DNA from: Patescibacteria group bacterium
GTDB lineage: Bacteria; Patescibacteria; Paceibacteria; UBA6257; 2-01-FULL-56-20
Assembly: GCA_023484365.1 (NCBI GenBank)
Contig: JAMDBA010000052.1
Coordinates: 1 to 18,825, forward strand
DNA: 18,825 bases
Reading direction: 5' to 3'
Shown one piece after another: positions 6,849-14,396 of this stretch. Under the pieces are notes generated by a model. That model was not told where the DNA came from and searched no databases. It saw nothing but the letters and a program-made list of their open reading frames with translations. The stretch's first letter is position 1, and each line of letters starts with the position of its first letter. The translations under genes were made by a program, and so were the position numbers.

Positions 6849-7634
6849 TTATTTAATATCATTTACGTCTGCGTCTTTTTTATATTTTATTTCATAATAT
6901 TTTAAAACAACAACTACCCATTCTAAAGACGAAGTCAGAGAATATAAAAAACCAGCAAAAAATCCGCTCTTCCATCTTTGTTGTCCAAAGAATAATTTTG
7001 TAAAAGCATAAAAAGGCATAACAATCGCTATTAAGGCAAGCTGAAAGCGACCGTAGTTTTTATTTTCCAATACCCATTTTTTCGCTCTATTAGTTGAATA
7101 AGTATTGATATCATTGATCCAGTCCGTCGTGTCAATCCAATAGTTGTGGATTAGGAATCCTTTAAGATATTTTAAACGAAGAGAAGGAATATTTTCGTGA
7201 AGCGCCCCTTTAAATTTTAAGTTATTCTTAAAGATAATTGGTCGTGGCATTTTTTCCTTTGCATATTTTCCTAAAATTAAATTTAAGCGAATACAGCCAT
7301 AAGCATCGCCGTCAGGATTTTTCATTTGGGATTTAATGGAGTCGGCCAAATTTTTACTTATAGCTTCGTCGGAATCTATCATTAATATCCAAGGATATCT
7401 TGATTTATCGATCCCGAAACATTTCTTTTCAGCTTATTAAGAAAATTAAAAATTAAAAATTCTTGCGGTAGGGTAGATAGATTTTATGGCGTCCGTTGTC
7501 TTGTCTGTTGAAAAGTCATCAATCACTATAAGCTCATTAATAATATCTTTAATTGAAGTTACGGAATCTTTAATAGTTTGTTCATTATTATGTGTCAAAA
7601 TTATTCCTGATAAATTATTCATAGCTTTGTTCAT
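6849..7634 (-). pseudogene. GT2 glycosyltransferase interrupted by an inverted 48-base segment
   Basis: One 262-codon frame runs from ATG 7634 to the stop at 6849, with TAA at codons 63, 66 and 67 (within 7434-7448). The first part has the GT-A start GIILTHNNE and the DDFSTD nucleotide-sugar motif (39-44). The later part has WILMIDSDE (82-90, the DxD metal site), then ALHENI, and a hydrophobic C-terminal region, as in WaaE-like GT2 enzymes. Codons 60-75 are exactly the 48 bases that match, inverted, part of the neighbouring methyltransferase gene (7754-7801). Flanking codons on both sides remain in frame, and the distance from the first part to WILMIDSDE (22 residues) is about what I expect for this family. 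So native sequence seems replaced rather than lengthened. The start overlaps the upstream stop as ATGA (7631-7634). Either a pseudogene or an assembly fault. Confidence 0.82.
7410..7457 (-). repeat. Inverted 48-bp copy inside the GT2 gene (arm 1)
   Basis: Exact reverse complement of 7754-7801. It fills codons 60-75 of the GT2 frame and carries all three of its stop codons. Identity ends at 7409/7802 on one side and 7458/7753 on the other. Confidence 0.95.
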
Positions 7635-8599
7635 TCTTTAGTTAAGATTATTTCAATTGAATCACCTATTTTAAATAAGTTTAATAATTCTACTCCGGGC
7701 CAAAAAATGATATTTAATATCGGATTGCGAGCTATGATCTCTACTTTACTTTCTTTAATTTTTAATTTTCTTAATAAGCTGAAAAGAAATGTTTCGGGAT
7801 CTTCCGTAAATCTTATTTTTATAATTTTAAAACCAGCGCGCCTAACGTAATCTTTCAATGTTTTTGGAGAAAAATAAAATACGTGACCAATCGTCGCGAT
7901 CCCTGACCAATATTTTTTAAAAACAGCATAACTAAACGATGCGATATTCGGGACTTCAAGTGCTAACAAACCACCTTTTTTGGTAATTTTATAGAGTTCG
8001 TTGAATATATCTGCGGGATTATCAAAGTGCTCAATAGAGTGGTGAGCGACTATAAAATCGAAGTATCCTGGTGGAAATTTATTTACGGTAAACCCGCCGC
8101 CAAAAAGGCGAATGCCATGATTTTCAAGGGCCTTATTATCCGGCGGAAATATATCTACGCCGCTTAGTTCCATGGAATAATTTCTCTTTTTTGTTGCTCG
8201 TGCCAAGTTAAGCAGGAAGACTCCGTTACCACAGCCTACATCCAGCAATCGACTTCCATTTTTTAAGAATCTAGTTCTTTCGCTTAGAATGCGCTTTATA
8301 AATTTTGATATTAACTGAAACGGATTGCGTCTCAATAAATATAAAACTTTTTCTTTGTTGGTGCGATAAAGCATTTTCTGAGCGTATTCTGTTTGCTGAT
8401 TTTGAGTATAGTAATTCGGCCCATAGAAAACCGTATTTTCTTCTTGGGATGGTTTTGGTTCAAGTTGAATAAGACCGCAGGAGAGGCATTTCTCTAGCGT
8501 GTGTTTCTGCAAAACTTGTCCATGATAATCTTTGGGAAGAAACTCAAGAATGGTTTTAGACCGTGATTTTTCGCATAAATTACATTTAAAATTATTCAT
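7631..8599 (-). CDS. SAM-dependent methyltransferase with N-terminal zinc finger
   Basis: A 322-residue protein. An N-terminal C6-x2-C9 ... C38-x2-C41 finger is typical of sugar-modifying methyltransferases in polysaccharide clusters. The class I fold follows, with motif I LLDVGCGNG (118-126), the acidic residue of motif II in GVDIFPP, then FDFIVAHHSIEHF and LKKG-type KKGGLLALEVP. It probably transfers a methyl group from SAM to a nucleotide sugar or glycan end in the cytoplasm. Its start overlaps the GT8 stop (ATGA at 8596-8599) and its stop overlaps the GT2 start (7631-7634), so it is the middle of a translationally coupled run. Residues encoded by 7754-7801 are the source of the inverted copy found in the next gene. 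The exact sugar and position methylated are unknown. Confidence 0.87.
   Translation of the reverse strand: MNNFKCNLCEKSRSKTILEFLPKDYHGQVLQKHTLEKCLSCGLIQLEPKPSQEENTVFYGPNYYTQNQQTEYAQKMLYRTNKEKVLYLLRRNPFQLISKFIKRILSERTRFLKNGSRLLDVGCGNGVFLLNLARATKKRNYSMELSGVDIFPPDNKALENHGIRLFGGGFTVNKFPPGYFDFIVAHHSIEHFDNPADIFNELYKITKKGGLLALEVPNIASFSYAVFKKYWSGIATIGHVFYFSPKTLKDYVRRAGFKIIKIRFTEDPETFLFSLLRKLKIKESKVEIIARNPILNIIFWPGVELLNLFKIGDSIEIILTKE
7754..7801 (-). repeat. Methyltransferase segment that is the source of the 48-bp inverted copy (arm 2)
   Basis: Native coding sequence of the zinc-finger methyltransferase, encoding the stretch DPETFLFSLLRKLKIK near its C-terminus. The frame here is clean, so this copy is taken as the original and 7410-7457 as derived. 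The arms are 296 bases apart. Confidence 0.9.
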
Positions 8600-9591
8600 T
8601 TTCTATGCGTGTGATTGTGATATCCTAATGCGAATTTATATTGCTTGACGATAGTTTTTATGCGTAAACCGATTTTTAGGAAGTGGTATTTTTTCGCGAA
8701 CGAAGGGGCTAATAATTTTCTAAACCAATGATCTCTCCATGGTGTCCTACTAACGTACGCAAGATATTCTTTTTGGTATTGATCGGCGGATAAGTAATAC
8801 CAGGGTTTCTCGCTAGTAAAATGGATAATTGAAGGATCGTTAATTTTTGAGTAAAGGAAAGCGTTGTATTTTTCGGGAAGTCTTAGCCAATCATTAAATA
8901 AGACGGCGTTTAGGGCGTCGTTATCTGGATATTTAAGTTTTTCTTTGTTTTTAAACATAAAATCTAAAATCTTTTGTTCTGTTTTATTTTTTTTCCACAA
9001 ATCTAAATCAATAAGCAAAACTCCCGAATTAAAATAGTCAATTTCCTCTGGAATACCGAGTCGCTTGCGAGACTCGTTGTTTGCCGCCGGATCAGGAACC
9101 GCGCCTAATATTTTTCCTTCTAAATCAGTAAAAAATAAATCGGACAAGTCTTTTTTTATCATAATATCGCAGTCTAGGTATATCAACTTTTTAACTTCGG
9201 AAGGAATAAGCCTGGCAACAATAATTCTATGGTAGGCCGCAAGAGGCCACGAAGAATCAGGCAACCCTGTAAAAAATTTATTATCCGGCTTGATGTAATC
9301 TATAAAGAAATTGTATTTGTTTGCAAGGATTTTGAGATAGCCTTTGTTTTTAGAAGATATATCGCTATCAATTATAAATATTTTAATACGGCGATCCACC
9401 TTTTTATTTTCAAAGAGAGAGCAAAGCGCTATTCCAAGCAAGGGAGCGTAATTATCGTCAGAAGAAAACACAATATTGATAACGCCGCCTTTTCCTTGGT
9501 GGTTGATTAAATTTTTATAATTATTATTAGCTCTGATTTTTAGTTTGCTATTTATTTTTAACATAGCATAAAAAGTCTTCTTCGTGATCAT
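8596..9591 (-). CDS. GT8 family glycosyltransferase
   Basis: A 331-residue retaining glycosyltransferase of the LPS galactosyl/glucosyltransferase type. The GT-A core begins INIVFSSDDNYAP (38-50), the metal site is YLDCD (D140-x-D142), FNSGVLLIDL (187-196) binds the sugar donor, DNDALN (223-228) corresponds to the family DQDxLN, and HFTSEKPW (257-264) matches the HxxGxxKPW metal-ligand block with the Gly replaced. It would add galactose, glucose or a related sugar from a UDP donor to a growing glycan in the cytoplasm. The start at 9591 overlaps the end of the FkbM gene by 44 bases. A second Met at codon 10 (9564) would shorten the overlap and is equally possible, since neither has a clear ribosome site. 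Confidence 0.9.
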   Translation of the reverse strand: MITKKTFYAMLKINSKLKIRANNNYKNLINHQGKGGVINIVFSSDDNYAPLLGIALCSLFENKKVDRRIKIFIIDSDISSKNKGYLKILANKYNFFIDYIKPDNKFFTGLPDSSWPLAAYHRIIVARLIPSEVKKLIYLDCDIMIKKDLSDLFFTDLEGKILGAVPDPAANNESRKRLGIPEEIDYFNSGVLLIDLDLWKKNKTEQKILDFMFKNKEKLKYPDNDALNAVLFNDWLRLPEKYNAFLYSKINDPSIIHFTSEKPWYYLSADQYQKEYLAYVSRTPWRDHWFRKLLAPSFAKKYHFLKIGLRIKTIVKQYKFALGYHNHTHRK

Positions 9592-10513
9592 TATGCAATT
9601 CGCAAATATAGTCTGCGTAAATTGATTTTAGGATAAAGGGGAGATCTTTTTTGTCGTTTTGGTTATGATAGGCAGACATTGCTATTACTGGGCGGAATTT
9701 TTGTATGGTTTCTTTGGCTCCTCGTAAAACATTCGCTTCATATCCCTCGGTGTCAATTTTTATAAAATCAACTTGTGAAATTTTATTTTCATACACAAAA
9801 TAATCAAGAGTCATAATTTCTGCTTCTTCAAAACGCCCTCCTTGCCCAGCGTCAGAAGTTCCCGTGTAAAACGGGCTATCTTCAAAAACGCTCCCCCCCG
9901 TGCTTTTGTTGTTAATAAATATTTTTTTTACTGAGCGATTTTCTCCCAAACCGGCATTAATACATTTAATCTGATGATAATGGTGAGTATTTTTTTTGAG
10001 CAGCTCAAATGTTTTCTTGACCGGCTCAAAAGCGTAAACATAGCCATTCGGAGAAAGGTTGGCTGCAAACACAGAAAACGTCCCAATGTTTCCTCCTGCA
10101 TCAATTACTACGGAGCGCTCTGATAGGTATTTCTTTGCGGAGTATTGATCGGAAGCGATTACGTCGTTTATCAATTCTATCGATTCTTGATAACTAATTC
10201 CGTAAAATGATTTATTAAAAATAGATATTGACCCATCTTTTAAAATAAAAGGAGAGATTTGTTGCTTAAATTTTTTATTCAAAAATTCATCGTATTTAGG
10301 GATAATTTCTCGTTTTTGCGTAAAGGAAACGGGTAGCAAGAGAGCGAAGAAATCTTTTAGCGAAAAATATCCGTCTTTTACTCCCCAAAGAGCGAATAAT
10401 CTATTGCGTAACGGGTGCCATAAATTTAAAATTTTAACAAATATAGATCTTCGTGTTTTTAGAAAAGATATGATATTCGTCGAGAGATCCTTATTTCTTT
10501 TTATATTATTCAT
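9548..10513 (-). CDS. FkbM family methyltransferase
   Basis: A 321-residue protein. The first 130 residues are a less recognisable N-terminal part. Then comes the FkbM domain: SAM motif I VVIDAGGNIGTFS (135-147), VYAFEPV (159-165), the loop GLGENRS, and FIKIDTEGYEANVLRGA (250-266), the family signature with D254 and E257. The FkbM family O-methylates hydroxyls on natural products and surface glycans. In this place it most likely methylates a sugar. It is the first gene of the leftward run of five. A -10 box TATAAT read on the - strand (10528-10523) ends 9 bases before the ATG, with no Shine-Dalgarno site. The 72-base gap to the rightward GT2/GT-C gene therefore holds divergent promoters. Confidence 0.9.
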   Translation of the reverse strand: MNNIKRNKDLSTNIISFLKTRRSIFVKILNLWHPLRNRLFALWGVKDGYFSLKDFFALLLPVSFTQKREIIPKYDEFLNKKFKQQISPFILKDGSISIFNKSFYGISYQESIELINDVIASDQYSAKKYLSERSVVIDAGGNIGTFSVFAANLSPNGYVYAFEPVKKTFELLKKNTHHYHQIKCINAGLGENRSVKKIFINNKSTGGSVFEDSPFYTGTSDAGQGGRFEEAEIMTLDYFVYENKISQVDFIKIDTEGYEANVLRGAKETIQKFRPVIAMSAYHNQNDKKDLPFILKSIYADYICELHNDHEEDFLCYVKNK

Positions 10514-10522
10514 AATTTACGA

Positions 10523-10528
10523 ATTATA
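10523..10528 (-). promoter_or_regulatory. Leftward -10 box (TATAAT) of the FkbM-led operon
   Basis: TATAAT on the - strand ends 9 bases before the ATG at 10513, so the transcript would be nearly leaderless. No convincing -35 is seen at the usual distance. Confidence 0.55.
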
Positions 10529-10549
10529 ATACAACCACAGAAAACATGC

Positions 10550-10577
10550 TTGTATCTTAACATTTCTATTGTAAAAT
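10550..10577 (+). promoter_or_regulatory. Rightward promoter of the GT2/GT-C gene
   Basis: TTGTAT (10550-10555), 16-base spacer, TAAAAT (10572-10577). The ATG at 10586 follows after 8 bases with no ribosome site, again pointing to a leaderless transcript. Confidence 0.55.
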
Positions 10578-10585
10578 AGAAGATT

Positions 10586-12769
10586 ATGAAGCTTTCTATA
10601 GTTATTCCCTGCTACAACGAAGAAAAAACTATTGCTGAGGTTGTGGGCAAAGTTAAATCAGCGCCGCTGCCTGCCGGTTGGGATAAGGAGATTATAGTCA
10701 TTGACGACGGCTCAACCGATAAAACAAAGGAAGTTTTAAAAAAGATTGCCGCGGGCGAGAATTCAAGCGCTTTTAAGCTGTTTCTAAAAGAGAAAAACCG
10801 CGGCAAGGGAGCGGCTCTTAAAGAAGGTTTTAAGAAAGCGACCGGTGATTATATTGTTATTCAGGACGCCGATTTGGAATATGACCCCAACGATTACCAA
10901 AAGCTGCTTGAACCGATAGTTGCCAAAAAGGCCGAGATAGTTATCGGCTCAAGAGTTAAAAGCGGCGCGAGGTTTAAGGACAATCCCCTGTTTTTCGGCA
11001 GTCTTATTTTAACAAGGATTTTTAATGTCTTGTTTTGGAGCCATTTAAGTGATATTTCCACTTGCTATAAGGTTTTCCCTAAAAAAATAGCCGCAGCGCT
11101 TTGGAGCTATCCCGCCAATGATTTTTCCTACGACGCGGTTGAGCTGACCTACGGTTTGGTTAAATCTGGCTTGCCGATGGAAGATGTCTTTATAAATTAT
11201 TTACCCCGCAATAAGTCCGGTGGCAAAAAATTAAAGCCAAAAGACGGCTTAAGAGTTTTGGGGAAAATGTTGTGGTTAAGGTTTTTTGGCGCCGATAATA
11301 GAAAATCAACATTATCGTTTTTGGGCTTGGTTTTAATTCTTGCCGCCTATATTTATCTTATTGTTCAAAACATTAAGGCTCCGTTTATCCACGTAAGCGA
11401 AGACAATAACGGCATTTACGGATTATCAGCGCTTAATTGGGTAAAATTTAATCCTTTGGCGATGAAATTTGGGATGTATGTTGACTGGCTCAATAATTTA
11501 AAAGATGCTTTCGGCCATTTTTATACCGACCATCCCTCTTTGTTTTTGTTGCCGACTTATTTTATTTATTTAATTTTTGGCGCCAGCGATGTTACGACCA
11601 AAATAGGGCCTATTTTAGTTACCGCTTTAGGGCTGGTATTATTCTTTTTTGCCGTAAGAAAAATATCGCAGAGCGTTCTTGTGGCGTTTTTGGTTGGATT
11701 AATATTTGCCATTCTTCCGGGGACGGCTTATTACGGCAAAGTGTTAGAGCTGACGGTTTTCGTAGCCCCGCTGTCGCTGATAACTTTCTCTCTTTTTATC
11801 TTTTACTATTTTGAAAAAAACCGCAGATGGCAAAAGTTTTATTTTTACGCTTTTTGGGCGTCGGTAATTTATGGCTGCTTATCGGTTTGGTTTTATTATT
11901 TTATGCCGGCGGCCATTTGGCTGTTTATTTTATTGACTAAAGAAGGCAAAGCAACGCCAAAAAGGAAAACTTTGCTTGTCGCGCTGCCGATTGCCGCTAT
12001 TTCGCTGTTTTTGGCTGTTATTGGCCAGCTTTACGCCTTAAACGGCGTTAGCGCGCTTGTCGGCCTCCAAAGCCAGTTCTTTAACCGCTCCGCCGGCCTG
12101 CCGCTGGGCGGCTGGTTAAGCCGGATAATTTGGATTAGCGAATTAAACTTTAATATTTTGTTTTTAATTGGCGCCGCCTTGGGATTGGTTTTGCTCTTGG
12201 CTAAAATAAAAAATGATAACCATATTTTTTATCTTCCTGTTATTATAGCTCCGCTTTTTGTTATTTTGGTTTTTCGCGAGTGGAGCACCCATCCTTTTGG
12301 CGTGATTGATTTCCTGCCGGCGGTCGCCCTGCTTAACGGATTTCTTTTAGCGAGCCTTATTAAAGAATTTAATTTAAAAATTCTTGGTTATATTATAATT
12401 ATTGCCGCTCTTGGAGCCGGATTTTATTTTTCGCTTCAAAAGCTTGATTTCTTTTACAATCAATTTTTAATTTTGGGGCCGAATGACATTCCTTTAATCC
12501 AGCAATTAAAACCGCAAATAGGCAACGACGAACTTTGTCTTGGCCAAAGCGAGAGCGGTGTAGCTCTTAATAGCAATATTGAGTGGTATATTAAGGAACA
12601 TATTTTATCGTCTCCGTCTTGTTTTTCGCAAAATCCTAAATTCGGAGTTGTTTTTAGGCCAACCTCTCAATCGGATAGTTTCGCATTGGACGAATTACAG
12701 CGTTTTGAAAATAATGGATTTAATAAATTAGTCGGCTGCGGAGATTTTTGGTGTGTTATTTCAAAATAA
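10586..12769 (+). CDS. Fusion: polyprenyl-phosphate-sugar synthase (GT2) + multi-pass GT-C glycosyltransferase
   Basis: A 727-residue protein with two parts. Residues 1-235 are a DPM1/DpgS-like GT2 domain: SIVIPCYNE at the start, DDGSTD (40-45), RGKGAALKEGF (72-82), QDADLEYDP (93-101, DxD metal site) and LPRNKSGGKKL (206-216). Residues 243-705 are a membrane domain with about ten hydrophobic helices. Its first outer loop contains the acidic pair E272-D273 (SEDNNGIYG) and TDHPSLF (314-320), as in GT39/ArnT/PMT-type GT-C enzymes that use polyprenyl-phosphate sugars. One protein would thus make the lipid-linked sugar on the inner face and transfer it outside. A soluble tail follows the last helix, with C648, C673, C716 and C722 region cysteines. 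The gene leads a two-gene unit, with the nuclease gene 6 bases downstream. The sugar and acceptor are unknown. Confidence 0.83.
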   Translation: MKLSIVIPCYNEEKTIAEVVGKVKSAPLPAGWDKEIIVIDDGSTDKTKEVLKKIAAGENSSAFKLFLKEKNRGKGAALKEGFKKATGDYIVIQDADLEYDPNDYQKLLEPIVAKKAEIVIGSRVKSGARFKDNPLFFGSLILTRIFNVLFWSHLSDISTCYKVFPKKIAAALWSYPANDFSYDAVELTYGLVKSGLPMEDVFINYLPRNKSGGKKLKPKDGLRVLGKMLWLRFFGADNRKSTLSFLGLVLILAAYIYLIVQNIKAPFIHVSEDNNGIYGLSALNWVKFNPLAMKFGMYVDWLNNLKDAFGHFYTDHPSLFLLPTYFIYLIFGASDVTTKIGPILVTALGLVLFFFAVRKISQSVLVAFLVGLIFAILPGTAYYGKVLELTVFVAPLSLITFSLFIFYYFEKNRRWQKFYFYAFWASVIYGCLSVWFYYFMPAAIWLFILLTKEGKATPKRKTLLVALPIAAISLFLAVIGQLYALNGVSALVGLQSQFFNRSAGLPLGGWLSRIIWISELNFNILFLIGAALGLVLLLAKIKNDNHIFYLPVIIAPLFVILVFREWSTHPFGVIDFLPAVALLNGFLLASLIKEFNLKILGYIIIIAALGAGFYFSLQKLDFFYNQFLILGPNDIPLIQQLKPQIGNDELCLGQSESGVALNSNIEWYIKEHILSSPSCFSQNPKFGVVFRPTSQSDSFALDELQRFENNGFNKLVGCGDFWCVISK

Positions 12770-12775
12770 CCAAAG

Positions 12776-13534
12776 ATGTTTTACGAAAGCGAGGCTGGCT
12801 TCAAAGAATCATCTGGGCATGAAATTGACGGTGTTTGGTACCCGCGGGTGACTAAAATCTTAGACATTAAAGCCAAGCCGGCGCTTTACCGGTTTTACGG
12901 CGAAGTCGCTAATTATAATGCCGGCCAGGCGATCGCCCAAAAATCCGCCGAAGAAGGCACTAAAATCCACGAAACCGTAGAGTCTCTGCTTTTGGACGAG
13001 AATCCGGTTATTACGCAAGACATAAAGCCGGCGATAGACGCCTTTTTGGACATTCTTTCCAAAAACGGCATTCATACCCGGCCCGATTATGTTGAGCGCC
13101 GAATAGTTAATTACGAGCATCGTTATGCCGGAACAGTTGATGCTTTGGCGTCTATAGACGGGAAATTCGGCGTTTTGGATATTAAAACATCCCAATCAAT
13201 TTACCGTGATTATAACTTGCAAACTTCGGCTTATGTGGCGGCTCTCGCTGATGAATTTCAAAACCTGGAAACACGTTGGATTTTAAGAATTGATCAGATT
13301 AAGACTTGCCTTAAATGCGGCGCCACACTAAGGGAAAAAGGCGGCCGGAAAAAGATAAAAATTCCCCGCGGTGGTAAAACTAATTGCGAACACGAATGGT
13401 CGGAGTTAAAAGGCGAGGCAGAGCTTCAGGAATTCCCTTTTTGGGAAAAAGATTTCCAAGCGTTTTTAGGCGCCAAAAAACTTTGGGAATGGGAAAATGA
13501 ATATATGCTGAAAAAAATCGGATATTTAAAATAA
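12776..13534 (+). CDS. PD-(D/E)XK nuclease (RecB/Cas4-type) with zinc-finger-like insert
   Basis: A 252-residue protein with the complete RecB-nuclease motif order: GTKIHE (H65), YVERR (E107), the metal Asp in YAGTVDAL (D122), LDIKTS (D135-x-K137) and NLQTSAYV (Q149, Y153). This is the signature of exonucleases such as phage and Cas4-like PD-(D/E)XK enzymes. After the core, C178-x2-C181 and C204-x-H206 bracket a basic loop (KGGRKKIKIPRGGK), resembling a zinc-binding DNA contact rather than the four-Cys iron-sulphur site of Cas4 or AddB. It probably cuts or resects DNA. It starts 6 bases after the glycosyltransferase fusion and is likely co-transcribed with it, without an evident functional link. 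No helicase, CRISPR array or cas gene is nearby. A phage-derived or genome-maintenance role is possible. Confidence 0.83.
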   Translation: MFYESEAGFKESSGHEIDGVWYPRVTKILDIKAKPALYRFYGEVANYNAGQAIAQKSAEEGTKIHETVESLLLDENPVITQDIKPAIDAFLDILSKNGIHTRPDYVERRIVNYEHRYAGTVDALASIDGKFGVLDIKTSQSIYRDYNLQTSAYVAALADEFQNLETRWILRIDQIKTCLKCGATLREKGGRKKIKIPRGGKTNCEHEWSELKGEAELQEFPFWEKDFQAFLGAKKLWEWENEYMLKKIGYLK

Positions 13535-13557
13535 TAATTACCTAATTTTACGCAGAA

Positions 13558-13607
13558 GCGCCAGATTCTTTGGCGCAGAAAAAGCCCCGCGTATAACGCG
13601 GGGCTTT
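13558..13607. terminator. Double hairpin terminator between convergent genes
   Basis: A 6-bp stem GCGCCA (13558-13563)/TGGCGC (13571-13576) is followed by a perfect 12-bp stem AAAGCCCCGCGT (13581-13592)/ACGCGGGGCTTT (13596-13607) with a 3-base loop. It lies between the stops at 13534 and 13615 and can end transcription from both sides. Confidence 0.85.
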
Positions 13608-13614
13608 GGCTACT

Positions 13615-14328
13615 CTACTTCCAATGCCAGACGAATCCCCAGTAAGGCCCTGTTGGCTGAAGCATTATCATAGGCGCGCTTCCGATTTTATAACCTCCGA
13701 TTATGCTGTATTTATCTTTAAAATTTACAGCCAATTGGATGTCGGTTAAAAAAAGTGTTTTTTTATCATATCTGAAAGCCGTTTCGAATACTCCCGGCTC
13801 CAAATACTTTAAAAATTTGCGCTGATATGCCACCTTTGCCAGCCAAGTAATGGGATAATTGTCGCCGTCGTAGTTATCCCCTATAAACGCGTATAATGTG
13901 TCGGTTTTCGTTTTGCGTTTATAGTCGGCTGCCAACATATTGATGTTCATCAGCCAGTCTTTGTCGCGATGATACCAGTGTTCTGACCAGTGGTACCAGC
14001 CGAACGTTACCGTTTGCGCGCTGTCGATGTCGTAGCTGATTTCCGGCCATAAATTAAAATTTATGGTTTTAAAATCAACTCCGGTTGGCCTATCTCCTGA
14101 TATCGGCCTAACATCGCATTTAATACCGAGCGCGGCGCTTCCGATCTGGAGTAATCTTGGGTTGTTGTAAATATTCGCTTCCCATCCGATAAGGTTCTTA
14201 TAGTCGGGGTAAGCGCGTATTTCCAGCCCTCCGGGCGTTTTGGGCAAAAACTGGATATCAATGGCGTTCGCCGAAGCGGCAGTCATAAACACAACAAGCA
14301 TCGTCAGTAGTATTTTGACCTTTTTCAT
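13615..14328 (-). CDS. Secreted protein of unknown function, beta-rich
   Basis: I do not recognise a family. The 237-residue product has a clear Sec signal peptide: basic KK, a hydrophobic core, and ASANA before a likely cut after A22. The mature 215 residues are rich in aromatic and alternating polar/hydrophobic stretches (FGWYHWSEHWYHRDKDW, about 109-125, and IIGGYKIGSAP near the end) and finish in an aromatic tail GFVWHWK. That pattern is compatible with a beta-barrel or other beta-rich secreted protein. In an organism thought to lack an outer membrane this would be odd. Expression signals are classical: TTGACA/TATTAT promoter and AGGAGG (14334-14339) 5 bases before the ATG. Its bases look richer in G+C than most neighbours. 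Both hint at a different origin. Confidence 0.75.
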   Translation of the reverse strand: MKKVKILLTMLVVFMTAASANAIDIQFLPKTPGGLEIRAYPDYKNLIGWEANIYNNPRLLQIGSAALGIKCDVRPISGDRPTGVDFKTINFNLWPEISYDIDSAQTVTFGWYHWSEHWYHRDKDWLMNINMLAADYKRKTKTDTLYAFIGDNYDGDNYPITWLAKVAYQRKFLKYLEPGVFETAFRYDKKTLFLTDIQLAVNFKDKYSIIGGYKIGSAPMIMLQPTGPYWGFVWHWK

Positions 14329-14333
14329 ATTTT

Positions 14334-14339
14334 CCTCCT
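14334..14339 (-). promoter_or_regulatory. Strong Shine-Dalgarno site (AGGAGG)
   Basis: Read leftward, AAAGGAGG ends 5 bases before the ATG at 14328. It fixes the start of the secreted protein and contrasts with the other leftward genes, which lack such a site. Confidence 0.85.
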
Positions 14340-14357
14340 TTCAAAGAGCTTTTTTTC

Positions 14358-14385
14358 ATAATAACAAGTAATTTGTATTTGTCAA
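14358..14385 (-). promoter_or_regulatory. Canonical sigma-70-type promoter of the secreted-protein gene
   Basis: On the - strand TTGACA (14385-14380), 16-base spacer, TATTAT (14363-14358), with TGT just before the -10 (extended -10). It lies about 30 bases before the start codon, giving a normal leader that includes the AGGAGG. Confidence 0.8.
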
Positions 14386-14396
14386 TAGTCTGTTTA

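Noticed and set aside
12776..13534. Nuclease as a Cas4 of a CRISPR system
   Set aside because: The four-Cys iron-sulphur arrangement is missing, and no array or other cas gene is visible.
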